Shown: positions 33,280 to 45,469 of the stretch, in pieces
Position numbering within the stretch: the stretch's first letter is position 1
How the letters are laid out: each line of letters begins with the position of its first letter
Assembly (NCBI RefSeq): GCF_026212465.1
Contig: NC_080056.1
Coordinates: 11,850,241-11,914,240, forward strand
DNA from: Amaranthus tricolor
Taxonomy: Eukaryota > Streptophyta > Magnoliopsida > Caryophyllales > Amaranthaceae
DNA: 64,000 nt
Reading direction: 5' to 3'
Program-made: the position numbers and the translations under genes
The notes under the pieces: model-generated
Seen by the model: only the letters and a program-made list of their open reading frames with translations
The model's database searches: none
What the model was told of the DNA's origin: nothing

Positions 33280-33530
33280 ATACCCTCTTCGGGGTAATTA
33301 AATTGGCTATTTCCTTTAATCTGATTTTCGCTAAGGCAAGATTGAACTTTCTCTCTCTAAATACTACTACTACTACTACATCATATTGTTCATATGTGGG
33401 TAGTAACTTGGGTATCGGAGGCACCGCCTCCGGGGTTCTTGGTGTTATTTTGCAGGATTTCCATGATTTTTCGGTCACCCACCGTTCTAACACCACCACC
33501 ACCACCCATAGGTACCCTTTTCTTTGATTC
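33280..33530 (+). repeat. Possible LTR end fragment of a Tat/Ogre-type gypsy element
   Basis: The word order CTCTCTAAATAC, AACTTGGGTATCGGAGGC, TTTTGCAGGATTTCC, CACCCACCGTTCTAAC resembles the 3' end of Tat/Ogre-type LTRs known from many plants. The short open frame here is probably incidental. The identification rests on memory of the family style and is an inference. Confidence 0.35.
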
Positions 33531-33728
33531 TTTCCTACTTTTTACGGGAATGGCAAATTGGATTTTGTTTAATTCGTCTCAACGCAAAAATTATTATAAT
33601 ATATGTCAAATTTTTAATTATGCAAAATTAGAGATATTAACGTTTCAATTATTATCTTTGTAAATATGACCCAATAGAATAAAATCACTAAAACAAAGGG
33701 AGCTTGTATAACTTACATAAAACATTCA

Positions 33729-34774
33729 TTAATTTAAGGAAAAATTACGAAAAACTACCTAATCTATAGCACTTTTTGCAAAAAACTATTTAATTTAATT
33801 TTTTTGTTTTGCAAAAAATTATTTTAAATGACATAAACGTTTGCAAAAGACTATCACTTGACAGAATCAGTAAGTTGATCGTTAAAGTTTTATTTTGACC
33901 AGCCCGTGGGGTCATGTGAGTTACTTAAGTCAGTGTTATTTCCTCTTTTAAAACACGATTTTCTTTAATTCTTTCATTTTTTCCCTTCAGTTCTTAAAAA
34001 CCCTAAATCTTTCCCCTTTTCCCTTCAGTTCTTAAAAACCCTAATTCTTTCCCCTTTTCCCATTCAATTCTTAAGAACCCTAATTTTTTACCAAATTTAA
34101 AAAGGTTTTTGAATAAAGAAATTTATCCTTACTTAATTACCTTTTTGAAATCAACTCTTTTTTCTTTTGATAATCTCCCCCTTTTTTCCCATAAAAAACG
34201 AGTTAATTCAAGACAACAAAGCTTAATAACTTGAAAGCTCAAACGAAAATCAAAGGAGGATCAAATAAAGAGAAAAGAGGATCAAGAGTCAAAAAATTCA
34301 AAGGCATGATTTTTAATTGAACAAAACCATGCAAAAACTACAATTCACAATATATATGAGTCAAATTGAAATTAGGGAGTAGATTAGTGAAATAGATATC
34401 AATTAAAGAACTTACCTGTTGATTGGATTGGATGATTAAAGCAGCATTGAAGTGTTGATTGAGTGTTAATGTGTTTCTTTATGAACAGTGAGAGAGATTA
34501 TCAAATGAGAGTAGAGGGAAAGAAAAAATAAAAGAAATTTAATATTTTAGAGTTATAAAATAAAGTCATGTGCCTGTCACGTGAAACTTAATATTTCAGA
34601 GTTATGAACAGTGAGAGATGATTATCAAATGACAGTCATCTAATTAATTCTGTTAAGTAGTAGTCTTTTGCAAACGTTTAAAATAGTTTTTTACAAAAAA
34701 AATAAATTAGGAAGTTGTTTTTACAAAAGGTACTATAAATTAGGTAGTTTTTTATAACTTTTTTCTTAATTTAA
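33729..34774. mobile_element. Non-autonomous Mutator-type foldback element with 9-bp target duplication
   Basis: TTAATTTAA flanks both sides (33729-33737 and 34766-34774). Between them, the first and last roughly 140 bases are inverted repeats: AAAAACTACCTAATCTATAG on the left, and AAAAACTACCTAATTTATAG when the right end is read on the minus strand. Both then continue to GCAAAAGACTA. A 9-bp duplication and long terminal inverted repeats are the marks of Mutator-like elements. The 1028-bp body (33738-34765) has no transposase. A unit of about 45 bp containing TTCTTAAAAACCCTAA repeats three times at about 33975-34085. Confidence 0.85.
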
Positions 34775-35036
34775 TTAATTTCAAAAGAGTAGTTTATTTG
34801 TGTGTATTAAAACCTCTACAAAGTATGAGAGGTACTGATCAATTGAGCTCTTGCCTTTCACTTTATCATTTTTAAATTATGCCAACGACAGCTAATCTTT
34901 AATAAATAGTACTAAAACATTTTTATATGTTTTTAAACTGGTTTATGAGACTTTAGTGGTCTGATATATATGGACCCTTAATATGATTAACAACTAATAA
35001 CATTATCAACTGTTAGACCATTCACCACCTATTTTA

Positions 35037-35295
35037 TACTTTCTTTGTTTCCTAATATTTTTCCCCTTTAGAATATTTTATTTTGGAGATAAAAATTTGA
35101 TTAAGATTTTTAATACATATATAGATGATAAAATATATCCATGTGATTTCATTAGATTTGTCTTAATCTAAACTTTTTTACTATATATTTTATATAATTT
35201 TTTATGATGCGTATTTAGAGATATTAATAATCAAAATTTATTTTGAATACTGTGCAAAAAGTAAACGAGAAAAATAAAAAAGAACGGAAGAAGTA
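35037..35295. mobile_element. Stowaway-like MITE
   Basis: The right end read on the minus strand is TACTTCTTCCGTTCTTTTTT, close to the common plant TACTCCCTCCGT terminus. The left end (TACTTTCTTTGTTTCC) is a weaker match. It is flanked by TA as expected for Tc1/mariner-derived MITEs. About 260 bp, no coding capacity. Confidence 0.7.
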
Positions 35296-36073
35296 GTTTG
35301 TACTAAATGAAGGGAATAATAATAAAAATCTAGTCACGTTTATTCATCATTATCATCTCATTAACATCACAAAATTCATTACAATGCATTATCATTAGGA
35401 TATATTGTTTTGGATCGTGATGAAAAATTATGAAAAAAAACTTTTGTATGATCTACCACCGGATTCAATGGTGCATTTCTAGAAAGTTTACACTATAAAT
35501 CTTGTTTATTACCACTATTTAGTATTAATTAACAACCAAATAAAACATAAGAGTATTTAAATGTGAAATAATGTAAAACTAAAAATTAAGTTGTTTTTTT
35601 GTTGGCCGGTATGTCTGAAAATATAATCTTACCTTTTATGAAATGAACATAAAAGCTTATGAATGTCTTAATATTGACATAATTTCATAATAATGGCAAT
35701 AAAAAGGAAGCAGCTAGCAAAAGTATGAGATTATTACAAACACTTTAATGGAGATTCTTAATTATGAAGTTTAATAAACACCGGTAAACATTTATAGTTA
35801 TTAGACCAGAAATTGTGCATGTCCGTTGGGCTTCATCATGATTCATGACAACGTAATTAACTAACGAACATATGCAACTGTCGGTGGATAGAGTTTGACA
35901 ACCATTACTTGCAGTATTATCAAAAAGGTGTCGACTTTATGATGTATTAAATATTGATTGAGGGATAATTCTCTAATTAATTCTTACCTAATTCTCTCAT
36001 TCTCCTGATCTACCCTATTATCAAAATAAATTTTGTTTTTACAAAACAAGAAATGTTTTCCAATGTTTGAGTA
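35296..36073. other. Anonymous AT-rich stretch
   Basis: No supported gene or repeat boundary is seen. Confidence 0.4.
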
Positions 36074-36342
36074 TAATTTATTCCCTTTTATTCATTATTA
36101 TTGTCTCATTTAAGTTTTGTACGTTTGTCAATCCACATATACAGTCATAAATATCACATATTGCGTTTAATTAAAACTAAAAAATTTTTATGTTAATAAT
36201 ATTTATATCGAGACGAATCAAACAAGATGTCATTTGACTATGTTTTGACTTATAAATTAAGAATAAAATACAAATTAAGAATAATCGATGAATAGTGTAA
36301 AAAAAATCAAATAGGACAATATTAGTGAATATGAGGGAGTAT
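36074..36342. mobile_element. Stowaway-like MITE, family with internal GAGACGAATCAAACAAGAT
   Basis: The right end on the minus strand reads ATACTCCCTCATATTCACTA and pairs imperfectly with TTATTCCCTTTTATTCATTA on the left. The interior (GAGACGAATCAAACAAGATG, then GACTATGTTTTGACTTATA) is shared with the elements at 52369 and 54542. Confidence 0.72.
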
Positions 36343-36934
36343 ATGAAAGTAAGAATGGTCATGCGGCTAATACCTTTAAGATCCGACTCAGACCTGCCTC
36401 TAATTTTATGTTCAGGATTCAATTTTTTTGACACAACGAATTCAGGTTCAATTTTGGTCTAAAAAAAAATCTGTATTTAGAGTTTAGACTCTAAACTCAT
36501 TTGCCACCTAGACTCTCTTTTTTGACCCATTTACAATTTTGATTCGCTAAAATCAATTCAGACCTATTAGATCCGCTTTAGATCTATTACACAACCAAAA
36601 TAAAATTTATATTCATTCTAAACTTATTTTTATATTTATTAAGACTGAATTTAGAATTACGCACACCCTATAAAGCCAATTTAATACTAATAAAACATTG
36701 AAAATGTAAAACGAGTTTAAGAATGGATCTTGAATCAAGATCCATTTAAAATCCTATATCCATGAAACCTAGCGGGTTTTGATTGGAGTATAAAGTTTTC
36801 AACTCTAAGAGTCTAGGTTTATGGGTCTATTAGATATTAATACGTTATGGGTTCGAGTTTGGTTGGATTTGACCTAAATCCGACCCATACACCAATTAAA
36901 AATTAAGTAAATATACTATGCATCGTAAAAAATT
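36343..36934. other. Dispersed-repeat-like stretch, unclassified
   Basis: Text such as ATCCGACTCAGACCTGCC and AATCCGACCCATACACC suggests a decayed non-autonomous DNA element, but I cannot set ends or a superfamily. Confidence 0.3.
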
Positions 36935-37605
36935 GCATGAGACTGTCTCTATAAAAATAGATCAAAATTAAAAATTCAGAAAAAATATTTCAATTTAGAC
37001 CTTAAAAGTATCAATTTTGACATTATAAAATGATCAATTTCAACGTACAGTAAACCTTAAATAAATCAATTAAAAGAAAAAATTTTAATTTTGACCCAAA
37101 AGTGACCAATTTTGACATTAAAGTCATAAATCTATACTTACAAAATTGTAATCTTAAATGGATCAATTATTTTAAAATCTTCAATTTTGACGTTAAAGTC
37201 ATCATCAATTGAGATCTTAAAGTGATCAATTATATATAAAGTGATCAATTAAATGATTAACTACAACTTTAAAAGAAACCAATAAAAAATTTCGATATTT
37301 ATCTACAAGTGATCGATATTGACATTAAAGTGATCAATTTCTACTTACAAGTTTATAACTTTAAATGGATTAAATTTTTTTAAAGTGTTCAATTTTATTG
37401 TTAAAGTGATCAATTGAAACCTAAAGTGATCAATAATATATAAAATGATCAATTAAATGATCAGTTATAACTTATAATTAAAAGAAATCAATTTTGATTT
37501 TAAAGATATTAATTATGACCTTAAATAAATTATTACTGATTGGGTATTGGAAAAACTGTAATTAAGCCAATTGAGCTATTGGTCTCAATATGAGACGGTC
37601 GCCAG
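36935..37605. repeat. Degenerate tandem array of AAAGTGATCAATT units
   Basis: Words such as AAAGTGATCAATTTTGACATT recur at irregular 20-35 bp spacing from about 36960 to 37530. A higher-order block of about 230 bp also repeats (37085-37300 and 37315-37490; both hold GATCAATTAAATGAT). The array is bounded by GAGACTGTCTC (36941) and GAGACGGTC (37593). This is the same architecture as the unit at 33014-33263. Confidence 0.7.
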
Positions 37606-37983
37606 CAAGACTAGCTGATTATATATTATATACTGGCTTATTGTGCCCAAAATATAGTAACTATGACTAAATACTGATAATGTTAGCCTGTCTCTTTCGT
37701 ATTTAGAATGGATTATGATAACCTCGTGTTTGAGTCGATTGAGGCGTTTGTTCGAGCCCTTTGATGCTCATTCAAGCACAATGCAATTTCAGAGACTAAA
37801 ATCTACTAGAAGTTGTTTTGGCCACTAGTCGTCTGAGCACTAAATCTGCTCGTTTGTACACCTTTGTTTGTACTAATGCTTATATCATTTATGTTAATTA
37901 CGTTGTATTGGGTATGTTCATGAAATACTAATGCTTATATTTTAGTTATATTTGTGAATCCAAGGGATGAAGGCATGCAAACT

Positions 37984-38288
<305 letters not shown>

Positions 38289-38999
38289 AGTTGCATGAAG
38301 ATACCAAAAAGATATTCCATATAATTCTTGAAATTCTTTTCTTTCTCTCCTCACTTGAACATTCAAAGAACTTTATAAACTCTTTGTTTTTTTCCTTCTT
38401 ATTTTACAATCTTCTTGAACGCATAATCAATTATTCTACTCACATTGGAGTAAGTGTAATTGTGTGGTTGTTTGTATCTCAAATTGAATTTCATCAAACA
38501 TTTCCAAGTATCGTTCTGAGAGAAATTTGACAATAGAAATGTTTTCATAGGCCTTCTACCAAATATTAACTTTTGGAGTGAATTCATAGTTGTAACCAAA
38601 TGTTCACATTGTTCTTTAACTTGGTGATCAAACTAAGCAAGGATTTTGTTGCCATGAATACAACAAAATACAAAAATATATATCTTATTATTTTGAATTA
38701 CATTATATTTCTAATAATATATTGTGATATCTTTTCTTATCATGACAAGCGGGCGTTAAGGATCTCAATTCAAACTTTATCAAGTTGGACAAGTGTATAA
38801 GTATGGAATTTCGTAGATAGCAAAAGAAGATGCTTATCATTTTGACTTTCCTACATATGTTATAAGCACACCGGAATCGCAAAAGGAAGAAAATGCAACT
38901 TTAAAGTAGACAAGGAAAAGAAACAAGTAGGTAAATGATGACTTTATTGTCGGAAATATATTCTTATGGTATAAATGATTCTCTCTTGAATATTTATCA

Positions 39000-39330
39000 A
39001 TTATATAAACCTGCTAAAATTCTTTGGAATAGTCTAAAAGATAAATATATGCCTGAAGATTCTACTTTTAGAAAGTTTCTTGTTAGTAACTTTAATCCAC
39101 GTAAGATTTGAAATTTATTGTGTTTCAAGCACTATAGACAAATTACCAAATTTATAGAGGGATTTTAGAAATGCCCTCAAACAGAAGAAGGAATATATAA
39201 CTCCTGTAGATCTTGCTCAACATCTTTAAGTTGATGTTAATATAAGAGAACAAGAAAGTTTTACGGAAGATAACCTAAATTTGTCATCCATTAACATGGT
39301 GGAAGATGAAACATCAAGCGGAGACTAGAG
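39000..39330 (+). pseudogene. copia gag fragment
   Basis: Pieces read AKILWNSLKDKYMPEDSTFR (about 39013-39080), then in another frame DFRNALKQKKEYITPVDLAQ and NLNLSSINMVEDE. This is the order of a copia gag domain. The frames are broken by indels and stops, and no zinc knuckle survives. Confidence 0.65.
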
Positions 39331-39559
39331 AAAAACACATCATGATTTTCAGAGTAAATCCAAAAACAACAAGAAGGAATGGTTGTTGGAAGTTTGGAAA
39401 ACCCATAAACCGCAAGAAAAATTAATTTGTGTTTAAAGACAAACAAAAGAAGGGTGACAATCATGCTTCATCAAGCAAGACCCTTCTACTAAAGTTAATC
39501 TTGCAATTTTGTATAAAAATTTTGATTTGAATTCTTCTTCAATAGATTATAATTTAAAT

Positions 39560-39830
39560 GTTGTGCAGGATGATCATATGTCTTGGAGAATTGATTTCGA
39601 GACTTTCTGACATATTTACAACAATAAACAAATATTAAAATATTTAAACTAGGTTGTTGATTGAGAAAACTTCTACACGAGAAATAATTCTTCTATCAAT
39701 GTCCATGGCAAATGACAGATTGAAAATTTTATATACAACAGGAAATCTTTTAATTTTAAAGGATGTTTATTTTTCTCCCAATATTAGTAGGAATCTTATT
39801 TCCAGCCCCCTAGAATCGATTATGATATAA
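39560..39830 (+). pseudogene. copia protease-region fragment
   Basis: MSWRIDFE near 39580 stands where the usual W-x-I/L-D-S-G motif would be. It is followed by NNSSINVHGK and a NLISSP tail typical of the end of the copia protease region. The active site itself is lost. Confidence 0.45.
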
Positions 39831-40309
39831 TTTAGTCTTTGAATCCGATAAATGCATTATATATCAAAGTGTTGTTTATAGGGCATGCTTATTTGTGTTC
39901 TAATTTGTCTTAATTAATCTTGGTATGTAACTTTAAAAAAAATGATGTGTTATGTTAATACAAGTAATATATTTAATGATTTATAGTGTAGTTTGTTTTT
40001 AGCGTATTTTACAATTGAATCAAGTTAATTTTAGTAAATGACATATTAAACTTTTGTTTACATTAAAAAATCTTTTCCCTACGGGTTTTTTATGTTGGTG
40101 TTTGGGTTTATTGTTTCATATGCCTTTTTTATCAATAGCAAAATACACTATTTATCTGAAAAAAGGACATGTTAGATTGACTAATGTTAATATTGGTAAA
40201 ATCTCTTTTATACCCAATTAGAATGATTTGATTCCCTAATGTTATCAAAAATTCAAAAATTGTAAAACTTACATGCTTAATTAGATTATAAGAACGCCAT
40301 TCAAAAGTG

Positions 40310-40700
40310 TTCCAATAAATGGGTATTATACATGAAACCACCGCCAGTTATACTCCACAATCAAATGGTGTGGCGGAGAGGAAAAAAAATAGAATTCTTC
40401 AAGAAATGGTTAACTATATGTTATCCTACTATAGTTTGAGTGATGGAATTTTGGGAGAAGCAATATTGACTGCATGCCACATTCTAAATCGAATTTCATC
40501 TAAAACCAATAAGGAACACCTTATGAACTTTCAAACAAATTAAAAACTGATTTAAGTTTAAAGTTTCAATTTGAAGGGCAATTGTAAGATTTTTCAGTAA
40601 TATAAGAAAGAACTCAATGAGCGAGGACTTGAATGTATATTTATTGGGTATGGATATCTAAGCAAAACCTATAGGTTATATGTAATATAATAAAATGTCT
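40310..40700 (+). pseudogene. copia integrase fragment
   Basis: GIIHETTASYTPQSNGVAER is the conserved copia integrase segment that holds the catalytic Glu in VAERKN. ILTACHILNRISSKTNKEH follows. After a frame change, RGLECIFIGYGYLSKTYRLY matches the C-terminal integrase region before reverse transcriptase. The upstream catalytic Asp residues are not recognisable. Confidence 0.75.
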
Positions 40701-41119
40701 ATACATTGATTTTTACGATTATTGAGTCTAGCGATGTAATTTTTGATAAAAAAAATTTCATAGATCGATAGAAAAAGATATCTACAAAAAAGTGCTAATA
40801 ATGAAGTCGATAATAATAAACAAAAAATCCAGAACAAGTTGAAATAATCAACAAAAAATGCAGGAAGTGTTCCTTTAGAAAGTTGAATTTACTCATAAAC
40901 AAAGTAAAAGACAAGAGAAGTTAAAACTTTTGGACTTGATTTTCATGTATATTTGGTCGAAGGTACTAATAATGAAATTCATTATAGTGTTTCGTATTGT
41001 TTGATTGTGGAAGGTGAACCATTAAAATATAGTGATGCAATGGCTTTACAAGCTAAGATAGCTTTTTTTGGAAAGAAGCAATTAATGATGAAATGGATTC
41101 CATCATGGGAAATAATGCT

Positions 41120-42290
41120 TGAGTATTAGTTGATCTTCCTCCCTCTTGTAAACCAATCGGGTGCAAGTGGATTTATCAAAAGAAAGTGAACGTTGATGGA
41201 ACCATTTGATAAGTTCAAAGCCCAACTAGTGATACAAGACTTTAGACAAAAGCACAATATTGATTATTTCGATACGTATGCACCACTTGCAAGCAAAGTT
41301 GTTAAAATCAGGATTCTACTTGGAATAGTTCAGACTTCTAGAATCGAATTGTAGAATTTTATGATTATACAATAAACTTAAATTTGCTAGCTAATAATAA
41401 TTATTCACCTCAAAAGTTTAAGTTTATTAATAAAAGTTTCATTCACTTTATTTATAAGAATGAAATAAAAAAATATTTATAATTAGTTTAAATTTTTATA
41501 CAGATGAAGAAATTCATTTTTAAAAAAATTATGATGATGGATCGTTAAATTATAATAAAAGTAACGAAAGATGGTACACAAGAAAAGTTAAAATAAAAAT
41601 TAAGAATAAATTTGTAGAATCGCATCGTTAAATCGTACGATCGTAGAATCGTTTATGATTCTACCTCAACAAATTTTATTTAAGTTAGAATCCTAAGATT
41701 CTACGAACTCACGATTCTACCTATGATTCGAACACTTGCTTATTTTTGGATCGTAACGTCGTAGAATCGTAGATCATAATCGTGATTTTAATAACCATGG
41801 TTGCATGAATGACCACTATTAGGTTGTTGGTAGCACTTGCTACTATACATCATTCATTATTCCATCAAATGGATGTTAAAACTACCTTTTTGTATGAAAA
41901 ACTAAATAAAGAGGTTTACATGAAAATACTTGGGGGTTTGTTATGGAGAAATAGAGAACAATGTGTGTAAATTTGGTAAGTCATTATATGGACTAAAACA
42001 CGCACCAAAACAATGGCATTAAAAGTTTGATGAAACAAATTGTTCCTTTGAATTCAAATTGATTCAAGCAGACAAATGCATGTATAGCAATATTCATACC
42101 ATAGGTAATGGTGCTATTATTTGCCTATATATAGGTGATATGCTCATTTTTGTACTAATTTAGTACAATTTCAAGAAACAAGATTTTTATCTTGATCCTT
42201 TCAAATGAAGGATACAGGCAAGGTCGATGTGATCTTAGGCATCAAGATCATAAGAGATGGTAGCCAAATTAAAAATCTTATTATTTTGAG
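41120..42290 (+). pseudogene. copia reverse transcriptase fragments, interrupted by a MITE
   Basis: LVDLPPSCKPIGCKWIYQKK and FKAQLVIQDFRQKHNIDYFD open the domain. After the insertion at about 41296-41810 it resumes with MTTIRLLVALATIHHS and FHQMDVKTTFLYEKLNKEVY. Later text (KDTGKVDVILGIKIIRDGSQ) is the C-terminal end of the domain. The catalytic DD motif region near 42130 is decayed. Many frameshifts. Confidence 0.75.
41296..41810. mobile_element. MITE-like insertion in copia reverse transcriptase
   Basis: The left end GTTGTTAAAATCAGGATTCT pairs with GGTTATTAAAATCACGATTA, the right end read on the minus strand. The body is filled with TAGAATCG/CGATTCTA words in both orientations. It separates two parts of the domain that adjoin in all copia elements. 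A TTGCA word on both sides may be part of a decayed 8-bp duplication. Confidence 0.6.
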
Positions 42291-42355
42291 AAAGTGCTCG
42301 AACGATTTTTAATATGTTTTTCAAAAGTTCGATCTCAACTCCTATAGAATAAGGT

Positions 42356-42961
42356 GTGAAGTTACTTCGTCACACGGATGCACTGATTTCTCAATTGGAA
42401 TATATAAATGTTATTGGATCTTTGATGTATGCTATGACTTGTACAAGACTGGACATAAAATTTGTGGTTACAAAATTGAGTATGTTTACTAGCATCCTAG
42501 CTCCACATCATTCAATGGCAATAAAAAGAGTATTAAGATACTTGAAAGGTATCATGAGTTATGTTATAACTTATAATGGAGAACTTTCAATTTTGGAAGA
42601 CTATTTTGATGCAAGTTGGATCACTAACGAAGAGATAATTCTTCAATAAGTGGTTGGGTGTTTGTTTATGAGAAAGTTTCATTTCATGGTATTCCAAGAA
42701 ACAAACTGTATAGTCGATTCCACTATAACTTCAGAATTTATAGTGTTAACTTCTGCAGGATATGATGCAAAATGGTTAAGGAATCTTATGTTTGAGATAC
42801 CTATAAAACTAATGCCTATATCATTGGTGGATATTCCATCTGATTCCATGACGACTTTGGCTAAGGCACATAGTCAAGTGTATACTAGTAAATATAGTTT
42901 TCTTGCTCTTAAGCACAACCTAGTGTTAGAGTTTATCATTAATAGGGGTCATAACTCTTGA
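42356..42961 (+). pseudogene. copia RNase H
   Basis: The first frame reads YINVIGSLMYAMTCTRLDIK and HSMAIKRVLRYLKGIMSYVI. The second, just after a stop at 42647, reads TNCIVDSTITSEFIVLTSAG and VYTSKYSFLALKHNLVLEFI. This is the copia RNase H order with catalytic positions mostly altered. The break removes the SDAD..-type motif region between the two frames. Confidence 0.75.
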
Positions 42962-43289
42962 TTAAGCGAACACCAAGTTCAATTTGGTTGGTTTTTCACT
43001 AAAGCCATGAGTTTAAGGATTCAATTAAACAAGCATCAATTATAATTGGTTTATGTTAACAAAAATAATAGGAAAGCCCAATTCACACCCGACCAACGTC
43101 GTTTCTTGAATTGAATGTAAGGGTGTAATTCCTTTTGAATTTTGTAAGCTACAATATCTAGTGACCCAATGTTGCTTTATATCATGACGAGTGATATAGT
43201 CGTCTATTAAAAGTTCTGAATTCCTAGAGTTGAAGAATTCTTGGTTAAGTATTTGGTCGAGGGGATATTTTATACGTAAGGAGAACATA

Positions 43290-43600
43290 CCCATGGGCGG
43301 TTCTTGGGGCATCCTAGGTAGCCGAACGCCTAGGGCCCCCCAAAATAAGAGGCCTCAAATTTTAAATGGTGTTATTCAGGCCTGGTTCCGAGTAACACTT
43401 TTTAAGTGATTTTTTGTTTGTATAATTTTTTTATATTTGAAGTAATATAATGTTATACTACATTTTGTCTTAAATTATTTTTCTTGAATTGGAAAATTTT
43501 TAATCTTTTAATATAATGAAGGGCCCCATTTATAAAAAAAAATCGTAAAATGAATAAGGCCTCCAAAATCTTTTGCTCCTCCCCTAATTACATAGCTATG
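43290..43600. other. Possible hAT-like end fragment
   Basis: CATGGGCGGTTCTTGGGGCA with CGCCTAGGGCCCCCC and a later GGGCCCCATTTAT resemble the ends of a common plant non-autonomous DNA element. Similar GCCTAGG/GGGCC text occurs at 49510-49570 and 55640-55705. No ends or duplications could be fixed. Confidence 0.3.
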
Positions 43601-43621
43601 AAAATTTGGAGTTTATTCGCT

Positions 43622-45190
43622 TCAAGTAGTCAAGATTGACATGTATACTATGATAACCTTACGAACTGTTACGGACATCAACCTCCTAATGTGTCATAAT
43701 ATTGACATTGTGTTATAGTGTTTTATGAGTACTAAATTGTAGAAAAGACCTCATGTGTTTCATTTTTTGGCACTATATGCTGCATCTTTGTTGGGTATTT
43801 ATAGCATGTAGGACATATCCATAGGCTTAAAGTATAACTAAGAAAAAACATTACAATGAGAGCGAATTGGAGCTTGCTCGACCGCATGGTCATTCGAGCA
43901 TTATAGTGCTCGTTCGAGCACTCTAAGGCTCGTTCGAGCACTTTAGTGAAGCATTGCCACTTTAGTTTCTGAGCTTCTGTTTGATGCTCTGGGCATATGC
44001 TCGTTTGAGCACTTATGACATTTCGCGTCAGAAACTTTCTGGAAGTGTTTTTTGCTCATGCTTGTTCGAGCATTTATTATGCTCGTTCGAGCAACCTTAG
44101 AATAGTGCATCGTATAACTAAGAAAAAACATTACAATGAGAGCGAATTGGAGCTTGCTCGACCGCATGGTCATTCGAGCATTATAGTGCTCGTTCGAGCA
44201 CTCTAAGGCTCGTTCGAGCACTTTAGTGAAGCATTGCCACTTTAGTTTCTGAGCTTCTGTTTGATGCTCTGGGCATATGCTCGTTTGAGCACTTATGACA
44301 TTTCGCGTCAGAAACTTTCTGGAAGTGTTTTTTGCTCATGCTTGTTCGAGCATTTATTATGCTCGTTCGAGCAACCTTAGAATAGTGCATCTGTTCGTGG
44401 ATCAAAACTTTATTTCATGGAGTGTTGTGTTGTTATGAACTAATGTTTTACTTGATATAATTAGTAAATGGATTTGGATGAATCATTGCTACTCTACTCT
44501 AAAAATAAGAGTGGGTGCATGAAATCATTTACACTTTGATCACATCATGAACATCAAATTCTGAGTTCATCTTTCTCTCAATCTCTTGAAACATAAAAGA
44601 GAGTTATAAACTCTTTTATTGTTTTTCTGGTATTAATTTCTACATAAACACATAATCATTTAGTTCAAATTGGTTTGTACTAATCGGTTGGAGTGATTGA
44701 TTGTATCTCATTGTGAATTTCCATTCTCATAACCCAAATACCTTTGTGTGTGGGGGGGGGGGGGGAATATCACAACAGGAAAGCTTATAGTCGCCTTTAA
44801 CCTATATCAAGATTCCCGAGTGACGTTATCATTGCAAACATATCTTCTCTACTGTGTTGTTCAATTTGTGGTTCATTCAAGCAAGGAGTCCATTGCCATA
44901 TACATAGGAGACACTACAAACATCATCTTATATTTGTTTTTTATTTTTCGCATTATTATATGTAATAATCTTTGGCCCTAGGCACTTAAAATAGCAGCAT
45001 ATACCACTTCAAGTAGTCAAGATTGACATATAGACTATGATAAACTTATGAATCGATATGGCCACAACCCTTATAATGTGTTGCAATATTGACATTGTGT
45101 TATATTGTTTTTTGTGTACACATTAGTAAAATAAATCTTATATGTTGCATTTTTTTCACTATATGCTGCATTTTTTGCCCCATATGTGAA
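43622..45190. repeat. Direct repeat pair, about 180 bp, 1.38 kb apart
   Basis: 43622-43800 and 45008-45190 share TCAAGTAGTCAAGATTGACA, TATTGACATTGTGTTATA and CACTATATGCTGCAT with scattered substitutions. The pair brackets the 280-bp duplication and the G run at 44750-44765. Confidence 0.75.
43832..44391. repeat. Perfect 280-bp tandem duplication
   Basis: Two units, 43832-44111 and 44112-44391, look identical base for base from GTATAACTAAGAAAAAACAT to AATAGTGCATC. Each unit holds several near-palindromic GCTCGTTCGAGCA words. It lies in the probable 3' LTR of the degenerate copia element. Confidence 0.92.
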
Positions 45191-45469
45191 ATAGTAGCAT
45201 ATACCATTTATTAGTTGCTTTGATTTTAAAACTAGAGCATAAAATAAATTATATGTTGTAGTTTTCCTAGAATCTCTACATATAATTCCCTTTTTATATG
45301 TTGTGATTCACTTCGGACCGCAACATATAGTTTCTTGTTTAATTTTTGTAAAAACTTTTATAATATTAATAAATAAAAATAATATTATATTTATTGCTAT
45401 ATCTATACATGATAATTACACTAATCCTTCAAAAGTTCCTTAATCATCACCGAACACTTCAAAAACAAA

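Noticed and set aside
33267..33663. Short plus-strand ORFs near a CACCACCACC stretch as a small gene
   Set aside because: The text fits the end of a Tat/Ogre-type LTR better. There is no start context, conserved domain or partner exon.
43940..44405. Minus-strand ORFs over the 280-bp duplication (repeated MLERALECSNEHYNAR)
   Set aside because: The repetition of the peptide only reflects the DNA duplication. No homology or start context supports a gene.
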